Notes under the pieces: model-generated
What the model saw: only the letters and a program-made list of their open reading frames with translations
What the model was told of the DNA's origin: nothing
Database searches by the model: none
Translations under genes and position numbers: made by a program
NCBI GenBank assembly: GCA_963575745.1
Contig: CAUYUJ010017847.1
Span: 62,001 to 126,000, forward strand
From: Prorocentrum cordatum
Lineage: Eukaryota; Sar; Dinophyceae; Prorocentrales; Prorocentraceae
Direction: 5' to 3'
Length of the DNA stretch: 64,000 nucleotides
In this document: piece after piece, positions 1 through 10,778 of the stretch
Layout: every line of letters begins with the position of its first letter
Position numbering within the stretch: position 1 is the stretch's first letter

Positions 1-494
1 AGGAGCTCCCTCACCCACTCGTGGTAGAAGATCTTCTCCTCCTCCGGGAGCTCTTCGCCGCTGTCCACCTTTCTGAGCACAGAGCCTTTCAATGCTGTTC
101 TCTGGAGAGCCTCCTGCGTGCGACGCTCTCCCCTAGGGCGCTGGCCGCGGCCCCTCTTCTTGGCCACGTAGCTGGCCGCCCCTGGCCGCACCACGGCCTG
201 CGAGGGGAACTGCTCCAAGATCCGCCTCTGCACCGCGAGGTTCCTCGAAGCCTGTCCGAAGCCCGGGCCGAAAGCCGAGAACTCCTCGGGTTCCTCCCGC
301 GGCGCTGGCGGCCGAGGCCGCCCCGCAGGGGGCACAGGCGGCGGCGGCGGCGGCGGCGGTGGCAACCTCGGCCGCGGGGCTGACCGCGACCAAGGTGGCG
401 GAGTTGGCGCCCGCTGCTGGCGCCAAGGTGGCGCCCGCGGGTCCGACCGCGAACTCGTTGCCGTGGATCGCAAAGCTGAGCTCTCAGAGCTCCG
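1..494 (-). CDS. Partial 3'-running exon of a Pro-rich hypothetical gene
   Basis: An open frame on the minus strand runs from an in-frame TAG (495-497) to the window edge with no ATG, so it is probably an internal exon. The (GGC)n stretch near 340-360 reads as eight prolines in this frame (PPPPPPPPVPPAG). It is followed by a charged, non-repetitive tail containing FGPGFGQASRNLAVQRRILEQ, YVAKKRGRGQRPRGERR and EEEKIFYHEWVREL, which looks like real protein. The other two minus frames over the same bases are Arg- or Ala-rich and look like shadows. A possible 3' splice site is the AG at 495-496, preceded by TTTTTCTTCATCATGGT in the sense direction. I do not recognise the family and cannot assign a function. 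Composition fits a dinoflagellate or other GC-rich protist nuclear gene. Confidence 0.5.
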
Positions 495-497
495 CTA

Positions 498-751
498 CCA
501 TGATGAAGAAAAATCCATTTTTCCTCGAAGCTGGAACGGCTATTGCGCAAAGCAAAGAGTGAGAGTAAGAGAAAGAAGATAGAATACAGAAGAGCAGAGA
601 GCATGATGGGGAGTAACTTCAACAAGGGGGGGCCGTTTGAGCAGGAGGACTTTCCCTGTCAAAAAAAAACCGGGTGCGAGCGTCGAGGGCACACTTTGAT
701 TGAGAAAAAATATGCAGCGGTGGGGGGATCAACCATAATTATTCTACAGAA
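498..751. other. Non-coding or upstream intron of the left gene
   Basis: A purine-rich stretch with an A-run at 661-669. On the minus strand 512-625 reads MLKLLPIMLSALLYSIFFLLLSLFAL, a hydrophobic start, but it runs into the Arg-rich shadow frame and I do not trust it as an exon. The GACTTTCCCTG plus A-run at 650-669 recurs near 3050-3069, in front of another CAA/CAG tract. Confidence 0.35.
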
Positions 752-756
752 ATGAA

Positions 757-761
757 AATTC

Positions 762-846
<85 letters not shown>

Positions 847-938
847 CCAACACCAAGAACAACAACAACACCAACAACAACAACAACAACAACAACAACA
901 GCTGCAACAACAACAAAAACAACAACACCAATCAGTTT
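757..938 (+). repeat. (CAA/CAG)n microsatellite, poly-Gln-like
   Basis: Nearly uninterrupted CAA and CAG triplets starting just after ATGAAAATT. They read as about 50 Gln with a few His, Glu, Leu and Lys and end at TTTAAGACTG. The same layout (ATG, two or three codons, then CAA/CAG) returns at 2041 and 3188, so this is one member of a dispersed set and probably not a gene. Confidence 0.85.
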
Positions 939-948
939 AAGACTGTTC

Positions 949-1060
949 GCTCTTATCTGCTCGAATGTCCGTTAATGCATATTTCCCAAACCTTCGATAC
1001 CCGCCCTCTTCGTCTTCGATCGTACCCCTTTTGGGGGGTATCATTTCGATCGGCGGCAAC
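949..1060 (+). repeat. Direct repeat copy 1 (GCTCTTATCTGCTCGA unit)
   Basis: This begins GCTCTTATCTGCTCGA and continues through CCCGCCCTCTTCGT and TTCGATCGTAC to about 1060. A diverged second copy lies at 2142-2235. Each copy directly follows a CAA/CAG tract, which shows that the tract and this segment were duplicated together. Confidence 0.7.
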
Positions 1061-1079
1061 CCGACCCCAACAGGGACGG

Positions 1080-1465
1080 ACAGGGGACCGACCACGGCAA
1101 CGACGGGGCCACTGAGGGTAGCAACTGGGCCACGTAGGACAGCGAGGGGGCCACGAAGGGCGACAGCGGGGCCACGAAGAGCATGCACACGGGGCCACGA
1201 AGGGGCGCGAACGAGCGGGGGCCACGAAGGGCATGCGCATACTGGGCCGCAGAGGACAAGGACGGGGCCACTGAGGGCAGCAACAAGGCCAAAGGACAAC
1301 GAGGGGGCCACAAAGGGCGACAGCGGGGCCGCGAAGGGCACGCACATGGAGCCACGACGGGCGCGAACGAGCGGGGGCCACGAAGGGCATGCATATAGGG
1401 GCCACGAAGGTCAGCGAGGGGGCCACGAACGGCTGCAACGGGGCCACGAAGCGCAGTCGTCTTCG
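1080..1465 (+). repeat. GGGGCCACGAAGG minisatellite
   Basis: A degenerate tandem array of roughly 20-30-nt units with core GGGGCCACGAAGGGC, alternating with GCGACAGC, GCATGCAC and GAACGAGC spacers. Units differ by substitutions and small indels. Because the units rarely contain stops, both strands show long open frames here, which are not evidence of a gene. Confidence 0.8.
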
Positions 1466-1530
1466 ATTGCGCCCTCTTTCGCGGGGGATATCTTCCTCGT
1501 CGGCCAATGACTGAAGTGCGAAGAAGTCTC

Positions 1531-2010
1531 GAGCGAGAGTGCCGCTTCTGATTTCGGGGGCCTCTCTGGCCAGGGGCTCTCGGAATACCGATTGGGGAAT
1601 ATCAGCCAGGAGACCTCGTCGCAGTAGTTGGCCCTCCACCGACTTGCCTGAATGACGCGACAGTATTGAGCGAGAGCGCCGTTCCTGAGTGCGGAGGCCC
1701 TCTTGGCCGAGAGCTCTCAGAATAAGCCGTGAGTAGGTATCGAACAGGGGCCCTTGTCGTCTCGGCTGGGCCTCCGCCAACTGAACTGAACTGCGAGGAG
1801 CTCTCGAGCGAGGGCGCCGCTCCGGAGTTCGGAGGCCTCTCCAACTAGGGTGCCTCGGGGTAAATGGTGAAGAGGCATCGGGCGGGAGCTGTTGTTGTCG
1901 TAGCTGGGCTTCCAAGGGCCCACATCTAGGCTCAAGCCGACGCTCGAGCGGGGGTCTCGCTTTCAGAGGGAATGTAGCCGGCGTCGAGGCGAGAGCGCGC
2001 GGGAACGTTT
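1531..2010 (+). repeat. 138-bp tandem repeat, about four copies
   Basis: The motif GAGCGAGAGYGCCG recurs at 1531, 1668, 1806 and (weaker) 1945, giving periods of 137, 138 and 139 nt. Each copy also carries GGCCTCT followed by a variant of AGGGGCTCTCGGAATA about 40-55 nt later. A similar motif, AGCAAGAGCGCGACTTCTGA, appears once more near 2920. Confidence 0.65.
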
Positions 2011-2040
2011 CTGGAGATAAACAATAAGTCTTATTTTGAA

Positions 2041-2128
2041 ATGAGTATTCAACAACACCGACAACAACAGCAGCAGCAACGACAGCAGCACCAAGAACAG
2101 CAGCAGCAACAACAACAACTACGCCAAC
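2041..2128 (+). repeat. (CAA/CAG)n tract, second copy
   Basis: ATGAGTATTCAACAACACCG followed by CAA and CAG triplets, then a segment homologous to that after the first tract. It lies 1,289 nt from the first and 1,147 nt before the third. Confidence 0.75.
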
Positions 2129-2141
2129 CATGTCAAGATTG

Positions 2142-2235
2142 GTGGCTCTTATCTGCTCGACTGTCATCCAACGTGCATTTTCCAAACCCTCGATACCCGC
2201 CCTCTTCGTATTCGATCGTACTCTTTTTGGGGTGA
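2142..2235 (+). repeat. Direct repeat copy 2 (GCTCTTATCTGCTCGA unit)
   Basis: A diverged copy of 949-1060, sharing GCTCTTATCTGCTCGA, CGATACCCGCCCTCTTCGT and TTCGATCGTAC. It ends at TTTTTGGGG, just before the LINE remnant. Confidence 0.65.
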
Positions 2236-2638
2236 GCGAGACAGATTGGACGCATTCCAAGCACGATGCTCGCGGAAACTGCCCGGCACCCCGCACTCCT
2301 ACATCAGCCGGGTGAGCAACGCTTCCGTGCGGCACACGCGCAGAAGCCATGCTTCAAGTTCTCTCTTGCCCTACCGCCAACTCGCACTCATAGATGACAT
2401 TGTCCAGCTCCCAGACGGCAGCCAAATCAGGAGGTGCATCTTTGAGCCCGGCACCGCCGATTTGGCCCGCCCGGGCGGGCGCTGCAGGCGTGGCAGACCA
2501 AGAAATACGTGGACGCGTTGTGTTTTTAGCATGGCGTGCGAATTAGCTGGCGGCAAAGACGCCCTGCGCCAGATATGGCAGGAGGGCCGGATGGCATGGC
2601 GCGCCTGCGCAAAGCGCTTCTGCCTTCAGCCACTATAG
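2231..2638 (+). pseudogene. C-terminal remnant of a LINE ORF2 (5'-truncated)
   Basis: The frame reads LDAFQARCSRKLPGTPHSY, then ISRVSNASVR, LLPYRQLALIDDIVQLPD, RCIFEPGT, GRPRNTW and WRACAKRFC before a stop at 2636-2638. The pattern LDAF-RC-R, ISRVSN, RQLALFG-like, FEPGT, GRPR, W...RFC is one I know from the region behind the reverse transcriptase in dinoflagellate LINEs. Here only the last 130 codons or so survive. No start codon is needed, since the true start is missing. It belongs to a different LINE group from the 55-61 kb element, whose C-terminus is RNase H-like. Downstream is a short tail and then a (TCC)n run. Family assignment is from memory and unverified. Confidence 0.7.
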
Positions 2639-2649
2639 CTGTTCAGTCC

Positions 2650-2704
2650 CCTCCCTCCTCCTCCTCCTCCTCCTCCTCCTTCTCCTCCTCCCCCTCCTCC
2701 TCCT
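2650..2704 (+). repeat. (TCC)n microsatellite
   Basis: CTCCTCCTCC-type triplets with one TTC and one CCC interruption, about 12 nt after the LINE remnant stop. It may derive from the remnant's 3' tail. Confidence 0.85.
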
Positions 2705-3147
2705 ATGCTTAGCACGCTTGCCGTTTCACCCAATTGTCTAGTAAATCTCACATCTTCAGCCAACGCACCTGTGTCGGGAGCGCGGCGCTTCAGCAAATTG
2801 CGGTGAATTCCGATGCAAGACCGCGATTCTCGGGTAATTGCAAGCAGGCCTCCGGAGAGAGCACGACTGCAGACCGCCGACAGAGCGACTCCTGAATATA
2901 TTGTAAAGAAAAAGTCCCAAGCAAGAGCGCGACTTCTGAATGAAATGCAATAAGGTCTCAGGCAGGAGCGGGCGTCCTGGCTGAACAGCGAGAGCGCATC
3001 AGGCAGTCGTCGTTCTAATCGAGGACCTACGATGCGATTTGAGCCGAGCGACTTTCCCTGGGAAAAAAAAAGCAAGAGCCCCCGGGGGAGTACTTTAGTT
3101 TGTTCTTTGTGTCAAAAAACGCAATAGTCACCGAATGGATCGTCAGC

Positions 3148-3149
<2 letters not shown>
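2705..3149. other. Intergenic DNA without recognisable gene
   Basis: No convincing open frame. It carries one diverged 138-type motif near 2920 and an A-run at 3062-3070 preceded by GACTTTCCCTG, matching the layout at 650-669. Confidence 0.4.

Positions 3150-3181
<32 letters not shown>
3150..3181. repeat. (AT)n microsatellite
   Basis: Sixteen consecutive AT dinucleotides immediately before the third CAA/CAG tract. Confidence 0.95.
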
Positions 3182-3182
<1 letters not shown>

Positions 3183-3187
3183 CAATA

Positions 3188-3272
3188 ATGAGAGTTCAAC
3201 GACAGCAACAACAACAACAGCAGCAGCAGCAGCAGCAACGAAAACCATAACAACCACCACAACAACATTTTC
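3188..3272 (+). repeat. (CAA/CAG)n tract, third copy; last bases before the repeat block
   Basis: ATGAGAGTTCAACGACAGCA, then CAA and CAG triplets and CCACCACAACAACATTTTCT. The first module of the nested block follows directly, so 3272/3273 is the left edge of the block. Confidence 0.75.
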
Positions 3273-3475
3273 TCGGAACCGGCGGTAAACCGTGAACCAG
3301 CTAGCGCCACCTCGTAAAGCTCTTTTGTTGCACAGCGCTCCTCAGAACACACGAAGGAAGCTTCCGAAGCGAGAGCCAAAAAACTTGCAAAATAACGATT
3401 TTTCATTTTTCATCCAAAGTCGGTTCCTCCAAGTGTTTTGATAGAAATACTGCACCTACGGACCTGAGACTTTAA
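3273..3475 (-). mobile_element. B1 module segment (outermost left)
   Basis: It carries the hairpin head and GCCACCTCGTAAAGCTC, but its terminus reads TCGGAACC in place of CTGGGAACC. It is cut after about 200 nt by the next module head. Its body resembles the B1 copy at 8125 (TTTTGTTGCACAGCGCTCCT). Confidence 0.7.
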
Positions 3476-4695
3476 CTGGGCGCCGGCGGTAAACCGTCAA
3501 CCTTTCTTACCGCCGGGGGCTCGTAGAGCTTCCTGACCATATATTATGTCAAAAAAATCGCAGAGAACGAATCGATTTTCAGCCCGAACTATTTCAGACC
3601 TCTCGATGCAACAGCCGAACGCCCCTGATGCTTCTGGATCGTTTTCTGTGCGCACAAGCTCTGTAGCTCTCCTACAACCCGAGTTCAATGCAGAAAAGGG
3701 ACAACATCTGCCAAGGTGACTTGAAGAATACGAATAATTTTGCGGACCTAGCCCGAGTAGCAAACCCAGTTCAGACCTCTGGATGCAACAGACGAACGCG
3801 CATGATGATTCCCATTCAATTTCTGTGAGTATCAGCTCTGTAGCTCTCCTACAGCCCGAGTTACGTGCGAAAACCGACAGCACCTCTCAAGATGACTCGA
3901 ACAATACGAATAGTTTCGCGAACCCACCTCGAGAAGCACATCGAATTCAGACCTCTGGATTAACAGACGAGCGCGCCTGATTATTCTGCATCGGTTTCTG
4001 TGCGTCTCTGCTCTGCGGCTACCCTAGAGCTCGAGTTAAGTACAGAAAACCGACAGTCCCTGTTGAGATGACTCGAGCGATAGAAGTAGTTTTGCGGACC
4101 TGGCTCGAGTAGGAGAGCGAGTTCAGACCTCTGCATGCGACAGGCGGACGCGGCTGATGTCGCAGAATCGGTTTCTGTGATTAACAGCCCTGTAGCCGCC
4201 CTACAGCCCGAATTAATTGCAGAAAACCGACAGCACCTCTCGAGATGACTCGAACAATACCAGTAGCTTCGCGGACCTAGCTCGAGCAGCAGAACGAGTT
4301 CAGACCTTTGGATTCAACAGAGACGCGGCTCATCATTCTGAATCGGTTTCTGTAAATATCAGCTCTGCAGCTGTCCTATTGCTCGAGTTAAGCACAAAAA
4401 CGGACAACACCTGTCGAGATGACTTGAAATGGCCGATCTTGCCCGTGTGCTTTTTGACAATAAAAGGTACCCGATCGAGCTGAGATCAAGACGGCGAGCG
4501 GATATGAGTTCGAATATAATGGGAAGAAATACTTGAGCTCAAACGAATTGAGGAATTTTGGGAATCCTCCAGACCTCTAGGAAAATTTCCCGTTCAGCTC
4601 GCCGGAAATAAATGAGCAAATATTTTTCAAATCAGAGCAAACTAACCCAAAGGTGACATAGGAGTTACTTTGTCTCGTAAGGCTGGGTCGGCCAA
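3476..4695 (-). mobile_element. A1 module segment
   Basis: Head CTGGGCGCCGGCGG, ACTCGTAGAGC-type inverted repeat (first base lost), then about six 177-bp monomers and the conserved AGATGGCGAGCGGG-type tail. The last 100 nt (4600-4695) are a B-like remnant, so an older nested piece is included. Confidence 0.75.
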
Positions 4696-4983
4696 CTGGG
4701 AACCGGCCGTAAACCGTCAATCAGGTTACCGCCAGCGCCTCGTAAAATTTATATTTTTCGGTGTCTCCATGATGTCGGTTCCTCCAAATGTTTCGATCGT
4801 AAAACTCTCTCTGGTAAGCTGCGCTGCTCGCAGGAGCAAGTTTAGATACAAATGCTCGGAGTAAAATTCCGCTTTCTCAAAATGAACTGTCAAATATCTT
4901 TCAAAAATTTGCAAAACCGACCCAAAGTTGTGACATTGTCCTTTCTGGTCGGGTGGGCCGACTAGCTCCAGCCCGCGCCGGAA
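4696..4983 (-). mobile_element. B module segment, divergent body
   Basis: The hairpin is mutated (ACCGGCCGTAAACC). The body contains CCATGATGTCGGTTCCTCC and GCTGCGCTGCTCGCAGGAGC, seen elsewhere only near 30060-30140. It is cut by the next A1 head inside AGCCCGCGCCGGAA. Confidence 0.65.
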
Positions 4984-5980
4984 CTGGGCGCCGGCGGTAA
5001 ACCGTCAACCTTTCTTACCGCCGGGGGACTCGTGGAGCTTCCTGACCATTTAAAATGTCGAAAAAAATGCAGATAACGAATAGTGTTTCAGGCCAAGCGA
5101 TTTCAGACCTCTCGATGGAACAGCCGAACGCTCCTGATGCTTCTGGATCGTTTTCTGTGCGTACGAGTTCTGTAGCTCTGCTACAGCCCGAGCTGCGTGC
5201 GAAAATCGAAAGCACCTCTCAAGATGACTCGAACAATACGAATAGTTTCGCGAACCTAGCTCGAGTATCAGACCGAGTTCAGACCTCTGAATGCGACAAG
5301 CGGACGCGCCTGATGTCTCCGAATCGATTCCTGTGATTACCAGCCCTGCAGCCACCCTACAGCCCGAGTTAAGTGCAGAAAACCGACAGCACCTCTCAAG
5401 ATGACTCGAACAATAGGAAAAGCTTCGTGGACCTAGCTCGGGCAGCAGACCGAGTTCCGAGCTCTGGATTCGACAGGCGGACGCGCTGATGTCTCCAAAT
5501 CGATTCGTGAGATTACCAGCCCTGTAGCTCCTCCATAGCCTGAGTTCAGTACAGAAAACTGACAGCACCTCACAAGATGACTCGAACAATACGAATAGTT
5601 TCGCGAACCTAGATCTGGCAGCAGACCGAGTTCAGAGCTCTGGATTCAACAGACGAACGCGCCTGATGATTCTCAATCGAGTTCTGTGACTATGAGCTCC
5701 GTAGCTTCCCTACAGCCCGAGTTAAGTACAAAATACCGACAACGCGAATCAAGATGACTCGAAACAGCCGATCCCGCCCGTGTGCTTTTTGGCAGTAAAA
5801 GGTACCCGATCGAGCTAAGATTAAGATGGCGAGCGGGAATAAGATCGAACATCACAGAAAGAAATACATGAGCTCTAACGGATGATTGAATTTTGAGAAC
5901 AAAATTTTGCACCGACCAAAAGTCAGCAAAAGATCCGTCGAGATTTGTCTTGCCAACTGCTCTCCAGCGCGCCGGAATTA
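4984..5980 (-). mobile_element. A1 module segment
   Basis: About four monomers then the tail to CGCCGGAATTA. The next module starts at the spot where intact A units continue CTCTTAAGCTTCC, marking a nested insertion. Confidence 0.75.
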
Positions 5981-6440
5981 CTGGGAGCCGGCGGTTAACC
6001 GTCAACCAGGTTACCGCCGGGATGCCTCGTGGAGCCCTTTCCTCGCGCGGTGCTGACATGGAAGGAGCTGCATCAAGCTTTCGCTGAAAACTCCAAGAAT
6101 TGTTTTTTTGGTTTTTATCGAAAGTCGGTTCCGCCAAGTGTTTTGATAGTAACAGTGCAGCTACGGCCCTGACATTGCACTGGCAGACGCGGCACAACCC
6201 ACTACGGGTGCGAAAAATACCTTTTCTCGAAACGAATGTTCAAATCTCTCACAATGTTCGCCCAATCGGCTCAAAGATCGCACATTGTCCGTCGGGGCCG
6301 GGCCGGCCAACTAGGTGCACCCCGCGCCGGAATTCCTCTAGCTCATCGATGCCGAAAAGCTCTACGAGGTATTCAGACGCAGAGGCCCTCAGAGTCGTTC
6401 ACAGGTGCGGAAAATCTGGTTTCTCAAAAGAGATTGGTAG
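5981..6440 (-). mobile_element. B1 module segment
   Basis: The head is CTGGGAGCCGGCGG with TTAACC in the stem. The far inverted repeat AAGCTCTACGAGGT is present near 6356, followed by a resumed B fragment (CAGACGCAGAGGCCCTCA) up to the next head. Confidence 0.7.
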
Positions 6441-6777
6441 CTGGAACCGGCGATAAACCGTCAACCAGGTTTCCGCCGGAGCCCTCGTAGAGCTCTTTTC
6501 ACACCGCGCTCCTCGGTAAGCATCAAGAAAGCGTCTAGAGCAAGACCTGAGAAACTCGAAAAATCACGTTTTTCTGTTTTTATCCAACGTCGGTTCCCCC
6601 AAGTGTTTTGATTGTAATACTATAGCTACGGACCTGCAAATTTTACTGGCAGACGCGCCTTAACCCACTACAGGTGCGAAAACTCTGCTTTCTCGAAATG
6701 AATGGTCAAATATCTTTCATTTGTTTGCAAAACCTGCCAAAAGTTGTCACATTGTCCGTTCTGGTCGGGTCAACCAA
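6441..6777 (-). mobile_element. B1 module segment
   Basis: Head CTGGAACCGGCGAT. The first hairpin arm is mutated (GCGATAA) while the second keeps a changed TTTCCGCCGG. The body continues to GGTCGGGTCAACCAA and is cut at the usual point. Confidence 0.7.
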
Positions 6778-8124
6778 CTGGGCGCCGGCGGTAAACCGTC
6801 AACCTTTCTTACCGCCGGGGACTCGTAGAGCTTCCGGACAATATATAACGTCGAAAAAATTGCAGAGAAGGAATAGTTTTTCAGCCCAAACGATTTCAGA
6901 CCTCTCGATGCAACAGCCGAACGCCCCCGATGCTTCTGGATTGTCTTCTGTACGAGCTCTGTAGCTCTCCTATAGCCCGAGTTACGTGCGTAATTCGACA
7001 GCACCTCTCAAGATGACTCGAACAAAACCAACAGTTTGGCAAACCCAGCTCGAGTATCAGACCGAGTTCATACCTCTGAATGCGACAGGCGGACGCGTCT
7101 GATGTCTCCGAATCGATTCCTGTCATACCAGCCCTGCAGCCCCCTTACACCCCGAGTTAAGTGCAGAAAACCGGCAGCACCTCTCAGGATGACTCGAACA
7201 ATACGAATAGTTTCGCGGACCTAGTTTGGGCAGCAGACCGAGTTCCGAGCTCTGGATTCGACAGGCGGACGCGCCTGATGTCTTCAAATCGATTCCTGTG
7301 ACCACCAGCAATAAAGCCCCCCAGAGCCCGAGTTAAGTGCAGAAAACCGACAGCACCTCTCAAGATGACTCGAACAATAAGAACAGTTTCGCGAACCTAG
7401 CTTGGGCAGCAGACCGAGTTCCGAGCTCTGGATTCGACAGGCGGACGCGCCTGATGTCTTCGAATCGATTCCTGTGACCACCAGCACTGTAGCCCCCCTA
7501 CAGTCCGAGTTAAGTGCAGACAACCGACAGCACCTCTCAAGATGACTCGAGCAATACGAATAGTTTCGCGATTCTAGATCGGACAGCAGACCGAGTTCAG
7601 AGCTCTGGATCCAATAGACACTTGCGACTGATGATTCTGAATCGGTTTCTGTAAGTATCAGCTCTGTAGCTGTCCTATAGCTCGAATTAAGTACAGAAGA
7701 CCGGGAACGCCTGTCAAGATGACTCGAATAATACGAATAGGTTTGCGGACCTAGCTCGGCTAGCAGACCGAGTTGAGACCTGTAGATGCAACAAAGGAAC
7801 GCGCCTTATCATTCTGAATCGATAAGGTGTGCATACCAGCTCTGTAGCTGTCCTGTATCTCGAGTTAAGTCCAATATACCGACAGCGCGTATCAACATGA
7901 CTCGAAACGGCCGATCCCGCCCGGACGCTTTTTGACAGTAAAAGGTACCCGATCGAGCTGAGATCAAGATGGCGAGCGGGAATAAGATCGAATATCACGG
8001 GAAAAAATACTAGAGCCCTAACGAATGGTTGAATTTCGAGAACAAAATATTCAACCGACCAAAAGTCACCAAAAGATCCGTCGAACATTTTCTTGCCAAC
8101 TAGCTCTCCAGCGCCCCAGAATTA
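6778..8124 (-). mobile_element. A1 module, one of the longest intact copies
   Basis: Head and hairpin intact. Monomers are spaced at about 177 nt between 6890 and 7870. The tail AGATCAAGATGGCGAGCGGG leads to CGCCCCAGAATTA, where a B1 module interrupts. Confidence 0.8.
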
Positions 8125-8465
8125 CTGGGAACCGGCGGTAAACCGTCAACCAGGCTACCACCGGGCACCTCGTAGAGCTCTTTTGTTGCACAGCGCTCCT
8201 CGGAACACATGAAGGAAGCTTCTGAAGCGAGAGCAGAAAAACTCGAAAAATCCTTATTTTTGGGTTTTCATACAAAGTCGGTTCCAGCAAGTCTTTTGAT
8301 AGTAATATTGCACCTACAGACCTGAGAATTTAACTGGCAAGCGCGGCATAACCCACTATACGTGGGAAAAATACCCGTTCTCGAAATGAATTGTCAAATA
8401 TCTTTGAAATATTCGCAAAACCGACCCAAAAGTGTCACATTGTCTCTTTTGGTCGGGTCGGCCAA
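8125..8465 (-). mobile_element. B1 module segment
   Basis: Interrupts an A1 copy at AGAATTA. It carries CTCGTAGAGCTCTTTTG and the AAGTCTTTTGATAGTAATA body, and is cut at GGTCGGCCAA by the next head. Confidence 0.75.
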
Positions 8466-9632
8466 CTGGGCGCCGGCGGTAAACCGTCAACCTTCCTTAC
8501 CGCCGGGGACTCGTAGAGCTTCCTGACAATATAGAATGTCGAAAAAATTGCATAGAACGAATAGTTTTTCAGCCCAAGCGATTTCAGACCTCTCGATGCA
8601 ACAGCCGAACGCCCCCGATGCTTCTGGATTGTCTTCTGTACGAGCTCTGCAGCTCTCCTACAGCCCGAGTTACGCGCGTAATTCGACAGCACCTCTCAAG
8701 ATGACTCGAACAAACGAATCGTTTGGCAAACCCAGCTCGAGTATCAGACCGAGTTCAGACCTCTGAATGCGACAGGCGGACGCGTCTGATGTCTCCGAAT
8801 CGATTCCTGTGATTACCAGCCCTGCAGCCCCCCTACAGCCCGAGTTAAGTGCAGAAAACCGACAGCACCTCTCATGATGACTCGAACAATACGAATAGTT
8901 TCGCGGACCAAGTTCGGGCAGCAGACCGAGTTCCGAGCTCTGGATTCGACAGGCGGACGCGCCTGATATCTTCAAGTCGATTCCTGTGACCACCAGCACT
9001 GTAGCCCCCCTGCAGCCCGAGTTTAGTGCAGAAAACCGACAGCACCTCTCAAGATGACTCGAACGATACAAACAGTTTCGCGATTCTAGATCGGGCAGCA
9101 GACCGAGTTCAGAGCTCTGGATTCGACAGACAAACGCGACTGGTGATTCTGAATCGGTTTCTGTAAGCATGAGCTCTGTAGCTGTCCTATAGCTCGAGTT
9201 CAGTTCAGAAAACAGAGAGCGCCTGTCGAGATGACTCGAATAATACGAATAGGTTTGCGGACCTAGCTCGGCTAGCAGACCGAGTTCAAACCTCTGGATT
9301 CAACAGACGAACGCGCCTGATCATTATGAATCGATAAGGTGTGCTTACCGGCTCTGTAGCTGTCCTGTATCTCGAGTTAAGTCCAATATACCGACAGCGC
9401 GTATCAAGATGACTCGAAACGGCCGATCCCGCCGGGATGCTTTTTAGCAGTAAAAGGTACCCGATCGAGCTGAGATCAAGATGGCGAGCGGGAATAAGAT
9501 CGAATACCACGGGAAAAATACTAGAGCTCTAACGAATGGTTGAAATTCGAAAACAAAATTTTCAAACGACCAAAAGTCACCAAAAGGTCCGTCGAGATTT
9601 TTCTTGCCAACTAGCTCTCCAGCGCCCCGGAA
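8466..9632 (-). mobile_element. A1 module segment
   Basis: The head sequence is nearly identical to that at 6778 (both have the TCTGGATTGTCTTCTGTACG stretch), so these two copies look closely related. It ends at GCGCCCCGGAA. Confidence 0.75.
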
Positions 9633-10778
9633 CTGGGCGCCGGCGGTAAACCGTCAACCTTTCTTACCGCCGGGGGACTCGTAGAGCTTCCTGACAATAT
9701 ATAATGTGGAAAAAATGCAGAGAACGAATAGTTTTTCAGCCCAAGCGATTTCAGATCTCTCGATGCAACAGCCGAACGCCCCCGATGCTTCTGGATTGTC
9801 TTCTTTACTCTGTAGCACTGCTACAGCACGAGTTACGTGCGTAAATCGACAGCACCTCTCAAGATGACTCTAACAAAACGAATCGTGTGGCAACCCAGCT
9901 CGAGTATCAAACCGATTTCAGACCTCTGAATGCGACAGGCGGACGCGTCTGATGTCTGCAAATCGACTCCTGTGATTACCAGCCCTGCAGCCCCCCTACA
10001 GCCCGAGGTAAGTGCAGAAAACCGACAGCACCTCTCAGGATGACTCGAACAATACAATAGTTTCGCGGACCTAGTTCGGGCAGCAGACCGAGTTCCGAGC
10101 TCTCGATTCGACAGGCGGACGCGCCTCATCTCTTCAAATCGATTCATGTGACCACCAGCACTGCAGCCCCCCCCCCCCCCAGCCCGAGTTAAGTGCAGAA
10201 AACCGACAGCACCTCTCAAGATGACTCGAACAATACGAATAGTTTCGCGATTCTAGATCGGGCAGCAGACCGAGTTCAGAGCTCTGGATTCAACAGACAA
10301 ATGCGACTGGTTATTCTGAATCGGTTTCTGTAAGTATCAGCTCTGTAGCTGTCCTATAGCTCGAGTTAAGTACAGAAAACCGAGAGCGTCTGTCAAGATG
10401 ACTCGAATAATACGAATAGGTTTGCGGACCTAGCTCAGCTAGCAGACCGATTTCAGACCTCTAGATTCAACAGGCGAACGCGCCTGATCATTCTGGATCG
10501 ATTAGCTGTGCCTACCAGCTCTGTAGCTGTCCTAAAGCTTGAGTTGTGTTCAGATAACCGTCATCGCGTGTCAAGATGACTTGAAACGGCCGATCCCGCC
10601 TGCCTGCTTTTTGGCAGTAAAAGGTACCCGATCGAGCTGAGATCAAGATGGCGAGCGGGAATAAGATCGAATATCATGGGAAAAAATACTAGAGCTCAAA
10701 CGAATTGTTGAATTTCGAGAACAAAATTTCCAACCGACCAAAAGTCAGCAAAAGGTCCGTCGAGATTTGTCTTGCCAA
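9633..10778 (-). mobile_element. A1 module segment; reference hairpin
   Basis: A clean example of the module terminus. Stem arms CCGGCGGTAA (9640-9649) and TTACCGCCGG (9664-9673) enclose a 14-nt loop, and ACTCGTAGAGCTTCC (9677-9691) follows. A C-run of 13 at 10168-10180 interrupts one monomer. Confidence 0.8.

Noticed and set aside
752-940. Poly-Gln protein starting at ATG 752
   Set aside because: The whole frame is a microsatellite and ends with it. Similar tracts recur without a shared protein context.
953-2350. 465-codon open frame on the minus strand with hydrophobic and Arg-rich parts
   Set aside because: It is made of the translated CAA/CAG tract (Val/Ala run), the 138-bp repeat and the GGGGCCACGAAGG minisatellite. 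Open length comes from repeat composition, and no domain is visible.
9286-9510. Recurrent 74-codon minus-strand frame (IFDLIPARHLDLSSIGYLLL type) found in many A tails
   Set aside because: It recurs because the A tail recurs. It is short, disrupted in many copies and matches nothing I know. Kept only as part of the periodic-frame question.
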